From Cytophagaceae bacterium (GTDB lineage: Bacteria > Bacteroidota > Bacteroidia > Cytophagales > Spirosomataceae), in NCBI GenBank assembly GCA_027486845.1, contig JAIXOL010000051.1, forward strand, positions 37,607-101,606: DNA of 64,000 nucleotides. The letters run 5' to 3'. Positions within the stretch are counted from its first letter, which is position 1; the number at the start of each line of letters is the position of its first letter. The position numbers and the translations under genes were made by a program. The notes below the pieces were generated by a model that saw nothing but the letters and a program-made list of their open reading frames with translations, had not been told where the DNA came from and did no database searches. Positions 25,607 through 34,681 of this stretch are shown piece after piece.

Positions 25607-28600
25607 ATGACCGAATTAACTTATCAACAACTACAAATATCAATCTCACTTGCCGAACAAATTGCTTTTGAGTATTTTAACATCAAAGGAAACGCAATTC
25701 CTTTGGCGGGAGAAACTGACTTTAATTTCAAAATCATTAATTCGGAGAAATCATATATTCTGAAAGTAAGTCGCCCCGATACGGCTCTCGAATACCTGAT
25801 TTTTCAAGATGAATTACTGAAACATCTGGAACAAAAATCAATAGATTTTAAATATCCAAAATCTTATAGAAATGCTGATAATCAAGGCATTTTCGACTAT
25901 GTTGATGCTCAAGGAAGTACTAGAAAAGTACGCCTTCTAGAATGGATTGATGGGTATTTGTATTCGACCGTAAATCCGAAAAGTGAAAATCTTAGATTCT
26001 CGCTCGGACAAAAATGTGGACAAATAACCAACGCACTTTTAGATTTTAATCATGCTTTGGCTCATCGAACTTTCGACTGGAATTTGGCCGATGCTCTTTG
26101 GGTAGAGCAATATGTTGGGCTGTTTTCAGAAAACGAACTCAAAATTGTCAGTTTTTTTATCGAAAAATTCAAAGCTATTCAGCCAAACTATCAAAAACTT
26201 AGGAAAAGTACGATTCATAATGATGCCAATGACAATAATATCGTTGTTTCACATCAGTTACAAAACCCGACGGTTGAGGCGATTATCGACTATGGCGATA
26301 GCGTTTACTCGCAGATTATCAATGATTTATCGGTCGTTTTGGCTTATGGAATCATGGGTTTTGAACAACCTTTAGCAGCTGCAAAGGCAATCGTCTCAGG
26401 CTATCATCAGCAGTTTCCGCTTTTGGATGAAGAATTGCAGATTCTTTACACCACAACCGCCATGCGTTTGGTGATTAGTGTCACGAAATCGGCCATCAAT
26501 AAAAAGAAAGAACCTGAAAATGCGTATTTGCTCATCAGCGAAAAATCTGCTTGGCAGCTTTTAGAGCAATGGAAAAATATATCGGAAAATTACGCTTATT
26601 ATACATTCAGAAGTGCGTGCGGAATGACGCCTTGCAGCACGCACGAAGCGTTTGTCAACTACGCCCAAAATTCCAATTGGACAATTGAAGATTTGATTCC
26701 AGAAAGTAAAAATAAAACCATCGCTCCGCTCGATTTATCCATTGCTTCGACTTTTATTGGCAATTTCAGTAATTACATCAATTCGGCGGCACTTGATGAT
26801 AAAATCAGTCGAAAAGTGAGGGAAGAAAATGTGCTTTTGGTGGGCGGTTATGGTGAAGCAAGGCCGATTTACACAACTGATGCTTTCAAAATAAAAACCA
26901 ATGAAGGCTACGAGCATCGAACGATTCATATCGGTGTAGATTTCTGGACTTTGGCTCATACGGCCGTGCACGCTCTAGAAGATGGTGAGGTTTTTAGTTG
27001 CCACAATAACAATCACCCGAAAGATTATGGTCCAACACTTATTCTGAAACATCAAGTCAACGATTTGGTATTTTACACACTTTATGGGCATCTGACGAAA
27101 GAAAGTTTAGCCGATAAATTTATAGGAAAAATAATCAAAAAAGGCGAAAAAATAGCCGAGATTGGCCTTGAAGCCGAGAATGGGGCGTGGTCACCACATT
27201 TACATTTTCAGATAATTTTAGATATGCTGGGGCATAAAAATGATTTTATTGGAGTTTCAAGTCCGAGCAATTGGCCAATTTTTTCGAGTATTTGTCCTGA
27301 TCCAAATCTTCTTTTCAAAACACCATTTCTTAATTCAAAAAAACGTACCGACCAGCTCGATCAAATAAATTATCGAAAGCAGCATTTGGGCAAAAGCTTG
27401 AGTTTATCTTATGACAAACCACTGAAAATCGTGAGAGGTGAAATGCAATATTTGATGGATGAATTTGGGCAGAAATACCTCGATACTGTCAATAATGTAG
27501 CTCATTCGGGTCACGAACACCCAAAAATTGTAGAAGTGGGTCAGCAACAAATGTCAGTTTTGAATACCAATACTCGATATCTAAACGATGAAATGCTGGA
27601 GTTTGCCAAAGAGTTGCTCGCTACTTTCCCCGAAGAATTATCGGTAATACATTTTGTGAATTCGGGTAGCGAAGCCAACGAACTGGCACTACGAATGGCA
27701 AAAGCCATGACTGGCGAAAAAGATATTATTGCCTTAGAAATTGGCTATCACGGAAATACGCAGGGTTGTATTGATATTAGTTCGTATAAATTTGATGGAA
27801 AAGGCGGTAAAGGTTGCCCCGAAAATACGCATATTGTTCCACTGCCCGATGCTTTCCGAGGAATATATCAAGGTGAAAATACAGGAGAAAAATATGCAAA
27901 GCATGTCGAAGAAGCGATTCTGAAAATACAATCAAAAAATAGAAATGTGGCAGCTTTTATTGCCGAGAGTATTGTAAGTTGTGGTGGTCAAATTGATTTG
28001 CCCAAGGGCTATCTAAAAGACGCTTACCGATATGTGCGTGAGGCGGGTGGCGTTTGTATTGCCGATGAGGTTCAAGTCGGTTTTGGGCGTGTTGGTAAAG
28101 TTTTTTGGGGATTTCAGTTACATGGCGTTATGCCTGACATTGTTACGATGGGGAAACCGATTGGTAATGGACACCCATTGGCGGCCGTTGTCTGTACAAG
28201 AGCCGTGGCCGACGCCTTTGCCAATGGCATGGAATTTTTCAATACTTTTGGTGGAAATCCCGTCTCGTGTGCTATCGGGCGACAGGTTTTGCAGGTAATT
28301 AAAGAAGACAAACTTCAAGAAAATGCCTTAGAAGTAGGCGAATACATAAAGAAACAACTAAAAAGTCTACAAGAAAACTATCCGATTATAGCTGATGTGA
28401 GAGGCGAAGGTTTGTTTTTGGGAATAGAATTGGTTGATGAAAATAAAACACCTCTACCCGACCAAACCAATTATTTGGCTAATAGAATGAAGGACTTTAA
28501 GATTCTGATGAGTGTAGATGGTCCGCGGCACAATGTACTCAAAATTAAGCCCCCAATGTGTTTTTCTAAATCAAACGCCGATTATTTACTGAAGGTTTTG

Positions 28601-28639
28601 ACAAAAGTTTTGAGTGAGAGTTTTATGATTAGTAAATAG
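25607..28639 (+). CDS. Trifunctional fusion: small-molecule kinase, M23 domain, class III aminotransferase/phospho-lyase
   Basis: About 1010 residues from the ATG at 25607 (a GTG 24 bases upstream is possible). Domain 1 (~1-340) is an APH/choline-kinase fold with catalytic HNDANDNN (His204) and IDYGD (Asp228). Domain 2 (~400-560) is an M23/LytM-type fold with HIGVD (His441, Asp445), YGHL and SPHLHF (His531, His533), all zinc ligands intact. Domain 3 (~600-1005) is a class III PLP fold with Lys850 in GKPIGNG and DEVQVGFGR. The same kinase-plus-PLP pair exists as separate human enzymes, HYKK and PHYKPL (phospho-lyase), which phosphorylate 5-hydroxylysine and then eliminate phosphate; bacterial fusions helped identify them. 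So this may break down a hydroxylated amino acid or ethanolamine. The M23 role is unexplained. No signal peptide. Confidence 0.9.
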   Translation: MTELTYQQLQISISLAEQIAFEYFNIKGNAIPLAGETDFNFKIINSEKSYILKVSRPDTALEYLIFQDELLKHLEQKSIDFKYPKSYRNADNQGIFDYVDAQGSTRKVRLLEWIDGYLYSTVNPKSENLRFSLGQKCGQITNALLDFNHALAHRTFDWNLADALWVEQYVGLFSENELKIVSFFIEKFKAIQPNYQKLRKSTIHNDANDNNIVVSHQLQNPTVEAIIDYGDSVYSQIINDLSVVLAYGIMGFEQPLAAAKAIVSGYHQQFPLLDEELQILYTTTAMRLVISVTKSAINKKKEPENAYLLISEKSAWQLLEQWKNISENYAYYTFRSACGMTPCSTHEAFVNYAQNSNWTIEDLIPESKNKTIAPLDLSIASTFIGNFSNYINSAALDDKISRKVREENVLLVGGYGEARPIYTTDAFKIKTNEGYEHRTIHIGVDFWTLAHTAVHALEDGEVFSCHNNNHPKDYGPTLILKHQVNDLVFYTLYGHLTKESLADKFIGKIIKKGEKIAEIGLEAENGAWSPHLHFQIILDMLGHKNDFIGVSSPSNWPIFSSICPDPNLLFKTPFLNSKKRTDQLDQINYRKQHLGKSLSLSYDKPLKIVRGEMQYLMDEFGQKYLDTVNNVAHSGHEHPKIVEVGQQQMSVLNTNTRYLNDEMLEFAKELLATFPEELSVIHFVNSGSEANELALRMAKAMTGEKDIIALEIGYHGNTQGCIDISSYKFDGKGGKGCPENTHIVPLPDAFRGIYQGENTGEKYAKHVEEAILKIQSKNRNVAAFIAESIVSCGGQIDLPKGYLKDAYRYVREAGGVCIADEVQVGFGRVGKVFWGFQLHGVMPDIVTMGKPIGNGHPLAAVVCTRAVADAFANGMEFFNTFGGNPVSCAIGRQVLQVIKEDKLQENALEVGEYIKKQLKSLQENYPIIADVRGEGLFLGIELVDENKTPLPDQTNYLANRMKDFKILMSVDGPRHNVLKIKPPMCFSKSNADYLLKVLTKVLSESFMISK

Positions 28640-28688
28640 AAACAAAAATGCCTCTCACAATTAAGTAAGAGGCATTTTTGTTTTTTTC
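28640..28688. terminator. Rho-independent terminator
   Basis: AAACAAAAATGCCTCT and AGAGGCATTTTTGTTT form a long stem around CACAATTAAGTA, followed by TTTTTTT. Directly after the fusion gene; bidirectional by sequence, also serving the leftward secDF region weakly. Confidence 0.88.
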
Positions 28689-28692
28689 TTAG

Positions 28693-28714
28693 CATAGGGT
28701 TTGCAAACTCTATG
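28693..28714. repeat. REP-like palindrome CATAGGGTTTGCAAACTCTATG
   Basis: Nearly perfect 22-base palindrome with one G-T pair. Its core GGGTTTGCAAAC is shared with the large palindrome at 40633-40680. It follows the terminator above and lies ~30 bases downstream of secDF on the other strand. Confidence 0.55.
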
Positions 28715-28746
28715 TTATGAAAAGTGCCTTTTCAAAAAGCGAAAAA

Positions 28747-31700
28747 TTATGATTTTTTGCCTTTTTTAACTTCTTCGGTTGCTACAACTGGAATTGCTGC
28801 CAATTTAGCTTCTTCGTTTTTTATATCACGTTGCATCGAATCAACAACGATTGGAGTAGCTACGAACAATGATGAGTATGTTCCTACGATTACACCAATA
28901 AACATTGCAAATACAAAACCACGGATAGTTTCTCCACCAAAAATCATTAATACTAATAATACAACCAAAGTAGAAAAACCTGTTACGGCCGTACGGCTAA
29001 GTGTTGCATTCAAGGCATTATTGATAACCGTTGGAATATCTTCTTTCACGCCACGCTTTTCGGTTAAGTATTCACGCACACGGTCAAACACAACGACCGT
29101 ATCGTTCATAGAATAACCCATGATTGTCAGAACTGCACCAACAAATGCTTGGTCAACATCAAGCGAGAATGGTAACCAACCACGGAAGATTGAGAAAATA
29201 CCGAGGATAATGGCAACGTCGTGGAATAAGGCAACCAATGCACCATAACCAAACGCCAATCGACGGAAACGGACAAAGATATAAACAAACACTAAGATGA
29301 TAGAAAGTAAAACAGCTTTTATTGCACCACCAATAGCATCATTTGCAATTGTTGGACCAACTTTAGATGAACTCGTAACCGTTCCTTTATTGCCGTTTAT
29401 GCTTGCCAAAGCTGCATTTACGTTAGTTTCTATTTGTTTTTCAACTTCTGGGTTTGTGTTTTCAATTTTGTACGGAGTTGTAATCTTTACTTGGTCGAAA
29501 CCTCCAAAAGTTTTTACTTCAATTGCTTTTCCTTCAAATGTTGCTTTCAAAGCACTACTTACGTCTTCAGTATTGATTGTTTTTTCAAATTTTGCTACGT
29601 AAGTACGGCCTCCTAAGAAATCAACACCTAAACCAAAACCTTTAAAAACAATAGAAACAATTCCTAAGATGATAATCGTACTTGAAATAGTATAGTATAT
29701 CTTACGTTTTGAGACGAAATCAAAGTTTGAGTCTTTAAATAATTTCTCAGTCCATTTTGTGAAGAAAGAAACTGTTTGCCCTTTACTAATATAAAATTCA
29801 AATAATAATCTTGAAACGAAAATCGCCGAGAATAATGAAGTGAAAATACCAATCAAAAGCGTAGTTGCAAAACCAAGAATCAAGCCAGAACCAAAGATAA
29901 ATAATACCGCACCAGTGATTAAAGTCGTAACGTTAGAGTCAATGATTGATGACATCGCATTTTGGAAACCATCACGCACCGCAACTGGGAATGTTTTACC
30001 CAATAATAATTCTTCTTTGATACGCTCGTAAATCAAAACGTTTGCATCGACCGACATACCAACCGATAATACTAAACCTGCGATACCTGGCAATGTAAGT
30101 GTTGCACCGAATGATGCCATTACGCCTAAAAGTAAAAATAAGTTTACGATAAGGGCGATGTTGGCAATCAAACCAGCTTTGTTATAGTAAATCATTACGA
30201 AAGCCAAAACGAATAATACACCAATAATTGATGAAAGAATACCCGCACGAGCAGCTTCCGAACCTACCGTTGCACCAACGATGTCTTCTGAGATAATATT
30301 TGTTGGAGCAGGAAGTTTACCAGCTTTCAAAACGTTTGCAAGGTCAAGAGCTTCTTCAACAGTAAAGTTACCGCTGATGCTTGAGCGTCCACCACCGATT
30401 TCACCGTTTACGTTTGGAGCAGAATAAACAAAATTATCAAGGATAATAGCAACTGGACGACCGATGTTTGCACCTGTCAATGCTTTCCATTTTCTTGCAC
30501 CTTCTGCATTCATTTGCATTTCGACTGCAGGCTTACCTCTTTCGTCAAAGTCTTGTGAAGCGTTTGTTACAACATCTCCTTCTAAAGGAGCTTTTCCTAA
30601 ATCTTTTACGAAGTACATATCAACGATTTCTTCGTTAACGTTTGTTCCGTTTGCACGAGCTTTCACATCATACAATGCACTTGCATTAGCAGGGAAAAGA
30701 GCCTGAACATCTGGGCGACGCATGATTTGGTTCACACGAGAAGTATCTTTTATACGTACAGCTACACCATAACCAGTTCCGATAAATAAGTTACTAAATG
30801 CGTTGGTTTGGCGTTGTGCCAAAGCCGCCGAATCTTTCTTAGAAGTATCAGTTTTGCTTCCACCAGCCAATTTAGCGGCTAAGCTATTTTTTGAAGTATC
30901 GTTTGTAGCCGTAGCCGAATTATCACCTTTTCCTGCGGCAGCCGTTCCTGCGATTTTACTTAAACTTGATTTATCTGCTGCTTTAGCCTCAGCATCCATT
31001 TGTAATAAAATAGCGGCCAAACCATCAAATGCTGGAGCGATTTCTTGCATTGTATAAACTTCGCAGAACTCCAATTTTGCAGCACCCGAAAGTAATTTAC
31101 GCACACGTTGAGGATTATCAACACCTGGTAATTCAACTTGAATACGGTTAGTGCCCGACAAACGTTGTAAGTTAGGGTTTGATACTCCAAATTTATCAAC
31201 ACGGGTTTGAATAATACGGAACGCACGGTCGAAAGCACCATCCACCTCTTTTTTGATATAGCTCACAACTTGGCTATCCGAAGACTCTAAACTCAAAGTT
31301 CCACGGTTAGAGCTATTTGAGAAAATACTCGCCAACTTTGTATCTGGAGCAACTTTCTTGAACTCATCGGCAAATAAATCAACGAAGTTTGTACTGCTTG
31401 TTGCTGCTCTTTCTTGGGCTTTCGAGATAGCTGCTGCTACTTTCGGGTCACGCGAACTAGCCAATGCACGAACGATTTCGGTAGGAGAAACCTCCAAAAT
31501 AACACTCATACCACCTTGAAGGTCAAGACCTAAGCCTAATTCTTGTTTCATTAGGTCTTCGGTCGTAGTCATTCCTAAGAAAACAGGTTGTTTCCAAAGT
31601 GAATCCAAATACCGTTGTTTTTTTGAATAATCAACTTTGCCTGTTTTATCAGTTCCGTACGCTTCTGCGTCTTTTCTAATATCATTGGCCTTCCAAGTAC

Positions 31701-31770
31701 GGGCCAAGAAATAAATACTAATTGCTAAAAAAGCCACCAATAAGGCAACTATACCACCTTTGTTTCTCAT
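28747..31770 (-). CDS. secDF: Protein translocase subunit SecDF (fused SecD-SecF)
   Basis: 1007 residues. The SecD half opens with a TM helix (GGIVALLVAFLAISIYF), the P1 entry GLGLDLQGGMSVILEV, a long periplasmic domain, and six-helix cluster with the conserved IIDSNVTTLITGAVLFIFGSG. The SecF half begins near residue 690 (KRKIYYTISSTIIILGIVSI, LGVDFLGGRTY) with DDTV-like SMNDTVVVFDRVREYL and TALSRT-type NATLSRTAVTGFSTL. SecDF uses proton flow to assist Sec export. The gene-fused form is typical of Bacteroidota. A low-complexity Ala/Ser/Lys/Asp/Thr stretch at ~275-320 (AGTAAAGKGDNSATATNDTSK) sits in the periplasmic domain, an insertion relative to E. coli SecD. Cytoplasmic membrane; monocistronic. 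Confidence 0.95.
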   Translation of the reverse strand: MRNKGGIVALLVAFLAISIYFLARTWKANDIRKDAEAYGTDKTGKVDYSKKQRYLDSLWKQPVFLGMTTTEDLMKQELGLGLDLQGGMSVILEVSPTEIVRALASSRDPKVAAAISKAQERAATSSTNFVDLFADEFKKVAPDTKLASIFSNSSNRGTLSLESSDSQVVSYIKKEVDGAFDRAFRIIQTRVDKFGVSNPNLQRLSGTNRIQVELPGVDNPQRVRKLLSGAAKLEFCEVYTMQEIAPAFDGLAAILLQMDAEAKAADKSSLSKIAGTAAAGKGDNSATATNDTSKNSLAAKLAGGSKTDTSKKDSAALAQRQTNAFSNLFIGTGYGVAVRIKDTSRVNQIMRRPDVQALFPANASALYDVKARANGTNVNEEIVDMYFVKDLGKAPLEGDVVTNASQDFDERGKPAVEMQMNAEGARKWKALTGANIGRPVAIILDNFVYSAPNVNGEIGGGRSSISGNFTVEEALDLANVLKAGKLPAPTNIISEDIVGATVGSEAARAGILSSIIGVLFVLAFVMIYYNKAGLIANIALIVNLFLLLGVMASFGATLTLPGIAGLVLSVGMSVDANVLIYERIKEELLLGKTFPVAVRDGFQNAMSSIIDSNVTTLITGAVLFIFGSGLILGFATTLLIGIFTSLFSAIFVSRLLFEFYISKGQTVSFFTKWTEKLFKDSNFDFVSKRKIYYTISSTIIILGIVSIVFKGFGLGVDFLGGRTYVAKFEKTINTEDVSSALKATFEGKAIEVKTFGGFDQVKITTPYKIENTNPEVEKQIETNVNAALASINGNKGTVTSSSKVGPTIANDAIGGAIKAVLLSIILVFVYIFVRFRRLAFGYGALVALFHDVAIILGIFSIFRGWLPFSLDVDQAFVGAVLTIMGYSMNDTVVVFDRVREYLTEKRGVKEDIPTVINNALNATLSRTAVTGFSTLVVLLVLMIFGGETIRGFVFAMFIGVIVGTYSSLFVATPIVVDSMQRDIKNEEAKLAAIPVVATEEVKKGKKS

Positions 31771-31775
31771 ATCTT

Positions 31776-31808
31776 AAAGCCCCCTAACCCCCAGCGGGGG
31801 AACTTTTT
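31776..31808. repeat. C/G-run palindrome (AAAGCCCCCTAACCCCCAGCGGGGGAACTTT)
   Basis: A dispersed-looking element with CCCCC, CCCCC and GGGGG blocks flanked by AAAG and CTTT; the CCCCC-AG-C-GGGGG part folds as a hairpin. It lies immediately upstream of secDF on the minus strand, in an otherwise AT-rich spacer. From memory, similar intergenic stretches are common in Bacteroidota genomes. Confidence 0.5.
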
Positions 31809-31980
31809 ATAAGTTATTTTTCATGTTTTGAGGGTCAAATTAAAAACATGATTTTTAGAATATACAAATTGAATTGTCCACATACGATTGAGAGCAAAAT
31901 ACTGCTTGATAAATAATCGCTTTTAGACAAAAAAAGGAAACCAATAAACTGAAAGAATGTTTACTGAAAATTGAAGACTA

Positions 31981-32343
31981 TTATGGTGCGTTGGGAGCAA
32001 TAAAATGCTCGTAGAGATTTTCGAAATAAGAAAGTATGAAAATTGGCTTTGTGAAAATTTTAGCCTTTTTTTCGACATTTAGATAAATAACTTGCGGAGT
32101 AGGTAAAATGAGGGCTTCGTGGTTGAAGTCGAACGCATGGCTAGGTACAACCACCTCCAACGACAACTCGCTAACAACTGATTGGTTTTCAGATTGCTGC
32201 TTTTTGTCAGACTTCTCTTGCTTTGTTTTATTGGGCTTATCATGTTTTTGTTGAGGTAGCTGCTTGCCGAAAACGCTCGTCAGCATCACCATCGTGAACA
32301 TCAAAAGTCCAAAAGCACGTGATATATAGGAGTAATTTTTCAT
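31981..32343 (-). CDS. Small hypothetical membrane-anchored or exported protein
   Basis: 120 residues. An N-terminal hydrophobic segment (AFGLLMFTMVMLTSVFG, residues 10-26) is followed by a very polar, Lys/Gln-rich stretch (PQQKHDKPNKTKQEKSDKKQQSENQS) and a more ordered C-terminal half ending in LYEHFIAPNAP. No family recognised. A minus-strand promoter candidate (TTTG-N21-TAGCTTTG, 32386-32354) would place transcription start only a few bases before the ATG at 32343, so either the mRNA is nearly leaderless or the start is further in. Codon use looks ordinary. Confidence that it is a gene is moderate. Confidence 0.6.
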   Translation of the reverse strand: MKNYSYISRAFGLLMFTMVMLTSVFGKQLPQQKHDKPNKTKQEKSDKKQQSENQSVVSELSLEVVVPSHAFDFNHEALILPTPQVIYLNVEKKAKIFTKPIFILSYFENLYEHFIAPNAP

Positions 32344-32353
32344 TTTAGGAACG

Positions 32354-32386
32354 CAAAGCTACAAGAATTTATTGAAATAAGTCAAA
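32354..32386 (-). promoter_or_regulatory. Possible promoter of the small hypothetical gene
   Basis: On the minus strand TTTG (32386-32383), a 21-base spacer and TAGCTTTG (32361-32354). The spacer is at the long end for this consensus and the implied 5' leader is only about 5 bases. Confidence 0.35.
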
Positions 32387-32482
32387 TCTTGTGCCAAAAA
32401 TTCAAAAAAGTAGTTTTGACGAGGTTTGTAAAATAATTTCTAGATTGTTTATGGCTTTATTTATACAATAGCTCTTTATGTT

Positions 32483-33607
32483 TTATAATTCTTCAAATCG
32501 ACTTGGAGATTGCCCCGTAAATTTCTTAAATGCTCGATTGAAGGTAGCTTTTGAATTAAATCCACATTCAAAAGCCACCGCCAAAAGCGTATAATTTTTG
32601 TTTTTAGGAAGTTTTATTTGTTTTTTGAATTCTTTTACTCGGTATTCGTTTACAAAATCGTTGAAATTTTTACCATAATTTGAATTTATCGCCGCAGAAA
32701 GCACCGAAGTATTGGTTTTTAGTTTCTGTGCCAAATCGCTCAACGAAAGTTCGGGTTCGAGGTAAAGTTTTTCTTGCAGCATCGAACTTTCTATTTTTGC
32801 CTTTATCTCTTCAAAATTATTCTCTTTTGGCTCACTCGTTGCAGTTTTTGTTAGAATTTCTTCATGCGTTGTATTCTTTGAGCTATATACCAAATGTAGA
32901 GGTTGATGCTGTGAATAACCTTTGATACCAACGTAGCAGATAATCAAAACTGTAAACAAATGCCACCACCAATCTTGCTCAAAAGGCAAATCACTGAGCA
33001 GTTTATCTGCAAGGCCCCATGCCCATTTGAATACTTCGCCCGCAATTATCAAATAAATAAAATTTCGTAGCCAAACAAAGCTAATTGTCTCAGTATCTGA
33101 AAATTGAGTTTCAGTCCAGATACGATACTCTTTATAAATTCGAAGCGATTGATAGAAATAATAAACATAAGAAATACAAATCGCTATTGTTTCGAGCCAT
33201 CCCAAATAATTGGAAAGCATTGAACTTCTAAAGCTACGTATGGCTTCATTTCCCTGTAAGAAAGTTACAAAATTGATAATGAAATAGATGAAATATGGCA
33301 AATAATGCAGGAAATAAAGCGGTTTAAAATGAAAATCTCTGTTTATTTGGGCTTTCAGATAAAAATAAATAGTTGGTGCAAAAGCTAAAGAAAAATATCT
33401 AGGAAAGCCATCAAATTTTTCCCATAAAATATTTATTCCAGCAAAACCGAAAGTATAATCTTGGATTTCCATTGCCAAAAAAAACATCACGAAACCCAAA
33501 AACTTATCAGAAAGACGTTCTTCTTGCCAACCTCTATACCATAGCAAAACGGCAAAAAGTAAAGCCAAAAAATAACCAAATTGTAGCGGTGTGGTATATA
33601 TTGACAT
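32483..33607 (-). CDS. Membrane-bound AraC-family transcriptional regulator
   Basis: 374 residues. The N-terminal two-thirds contains about seven hydrophobic helices (for example LQFGYFLALLFAVLLWYRGW, FLGFVMFFLAMEIQDYTFG, YFLHYLPYFIYFIINFVTF), and the C-terminal ~100 residues form a double helix-turn-helix AraC domain ending in SVLSAAINSNYGKNFNDFVNEYRVKEF and VAFECGFNSKATFNRAFKKFTGQSPSRF. This 7TM-AraC layout is common in Bacteroidota; the ligand and targets are unknown. The gene for the GIN-domain protein upstream on the same strand (33660-34337) is 52 bases away, so the two may be co-transcribed. Confidence 0.88.
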   Translation of the reverse strand: MSIYTTPLQFGYFLALLFAVLLWYRGWQEERLSDKFLGFVMFFLAMEIQDYTFGFAGINILWEKFDGFPRYFSLAFAPTIYFYLKAQINRDFHFKPLYFLHYLPYFIYFIINFVTFLQGNEAIRSFRSSMLSNYLGWLETIAICISYVYYFYQSLRIYKEYRIWTETQFSDTETISFVWLRNFIYLIIAGEVFKWAWGLADKLLSDLPFEQDWWWHLFTVLIICYVGIKGYSQHQPLHLVYSSKNTTHEEILTKTATSEPKENNFEEIKAKIESSMLQEKLYLEPELSLSDLAQKLKTNTSVLSAAINSNYGKNFNDFVNEYRVKEFKKQIKLPKNKNYTLLAVAFECGFNSKATFNRAFKKFTGQSPSRFEEL

Positions 33608-33659
33608 TTTTCAGAGGATGTTCTTTTTGTAAAACAATTTAACTTCATCTTTGTTAGAT

Positions 33660-34337
33660 TCACATTTTTCGCACTTCCCCATTACCAATAATACCTGATA
33701 TTGGGTCGATTTTTCCTTGACCAAATTGTATTACGCTATTGTTGCCAGTACCATGAGCAACGAGCGAAATTTGAGAATTTACTGATACATTGCCATTTCC
33801 GTAGCTTTTTACTTTTGCAGTTTTGGCAATAAGCTTTTGGGCATTAACATTGCCATTTCCATTTTTCTTGATATCTAATTCGTCGATATTTCCTTGTAGC
33901 GAAACATCACCGTTTCCATCGTTTTCAAGCCTAAAATAACGTCCTATAACACCCGAAATATGTACATTTGTATTTCCTCGGTGTTGAATTACCGATACCT
34001 CGGGTAAGCATACTTTGATTTTGATGCGGGTATCTTCCAAATATAGTTTTCCGTTATTATTTCCTGCCAATCGAATAGTTAATAGACCTTCTTTATTGTA
34101 CTTTTTTACTTCCAATCTTGGTTCTAGGTTTTCGTCAATATCGACTTTTATTGAAAATGGTTTGCCGATTTCTACTTCAATTTTTCCATCAAAATCTTCA
34201 AATGAAACTTTATCGAAGTCTTTGAAATCGAAAGTGTGAGAAATAAGTTTTCCAGTGCCTCTTAACGGCCCTTTTTGTGCTAAGCTGATATTGCAAAATA
34301 CATAGAATACTATGATGAATAAAACTAGCTTTTTCAT
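33660..34337 (-). CDS. Exported GIN (DUF2807)-domain protein
   Basis: 225 residues with a signal peptide (MKKLVLFIIVFYVFCNISLAQ), then a repetitive beta-helix-like domain of the GIN/putative autotransporter adhesin head type. Family traits include DFKDFDKVSFEDFDGKIEVEIGK at the start, RIKIKVCLPEVSVIQHRGNTNVHISG, and repeated GNG(D/N)VS/VN turns (ENDGNGDVSLQG, KKNGNGNVNAQK, KSYGNGNVSVNS). Probably surface or periplasmic; function not known. Likely in one operon with the AraC gene downstream. Confidence 0.85.
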   Translation of the reverse strand: MKKLVLFIIVFYVFCNISLAQKGPLRGTGKLISHTFDFKDFDKVSFEDFDGKIEVEIGKPFSIKVDIDENLEPRLEVKKYNKEGLLTIRLAGNNNGKLYLEDTRIKIKVCLPEVSVIQHRGNTNVHISGVIGRYFRLENDGNGDVSLQGNIDELDIKKNGNGNVNAQKLIAKTAKVKSYGNGNVSVNSQISLVAHGTGNNSVIQFGQGKIDPISGIIGNGEVRKM

Positions 34338-34681
34338 GTTTATAAGTTTTTTGCCAAACGCTTCGTTGCGATTTGATGCTACAAAGTTCGGACAAAATTA
34401 AAAGCGGGTCGTTGCAGAAGATGATTTGAGTCGTCTCAGATTATAATTTGAGACCTTCGCACTTTATTGCGGCTAATAATCATGTAGTTGTATGAGCTAA
34501 TTCTAATTTCGAAAAGTATATAATTGGGATTTTATATAGTTTTTTTTAAATTATTTTAGGAAAATCTGTTTTCTACCCTCTTTTTAAGTAGGTTGGCGAA
34601 TAAAAAAACGCTAATTAAATATTGCCGTTTCCCACAAACCACTACATTTGCACACTTTTTTATTAAATATGTTTAAAAATA
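34338..34681. other. Divergent intergenic region, 344 bp
   Basis: Lies between the GIN-domain gene and kup. Contains the kup promoter at 34622-34650. On the minus side, CAAAGTTC at 34381-34388 is only a partial match to the inverted -7 element. No gene or strong hairpin seen in the remainder. Confidence 0.5.
34622..34650 (+). promoter_or_regulatory. Bacteroidota-type promoter of kup
   Basis: TTG (34622-34624), an 18-base spacer and TACATTTG (34643-34650), with the ATG 32 bases further at 34682. Good agreement with the TTG-N19-TAnnTTTG consensus. Confidence 0.65.
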
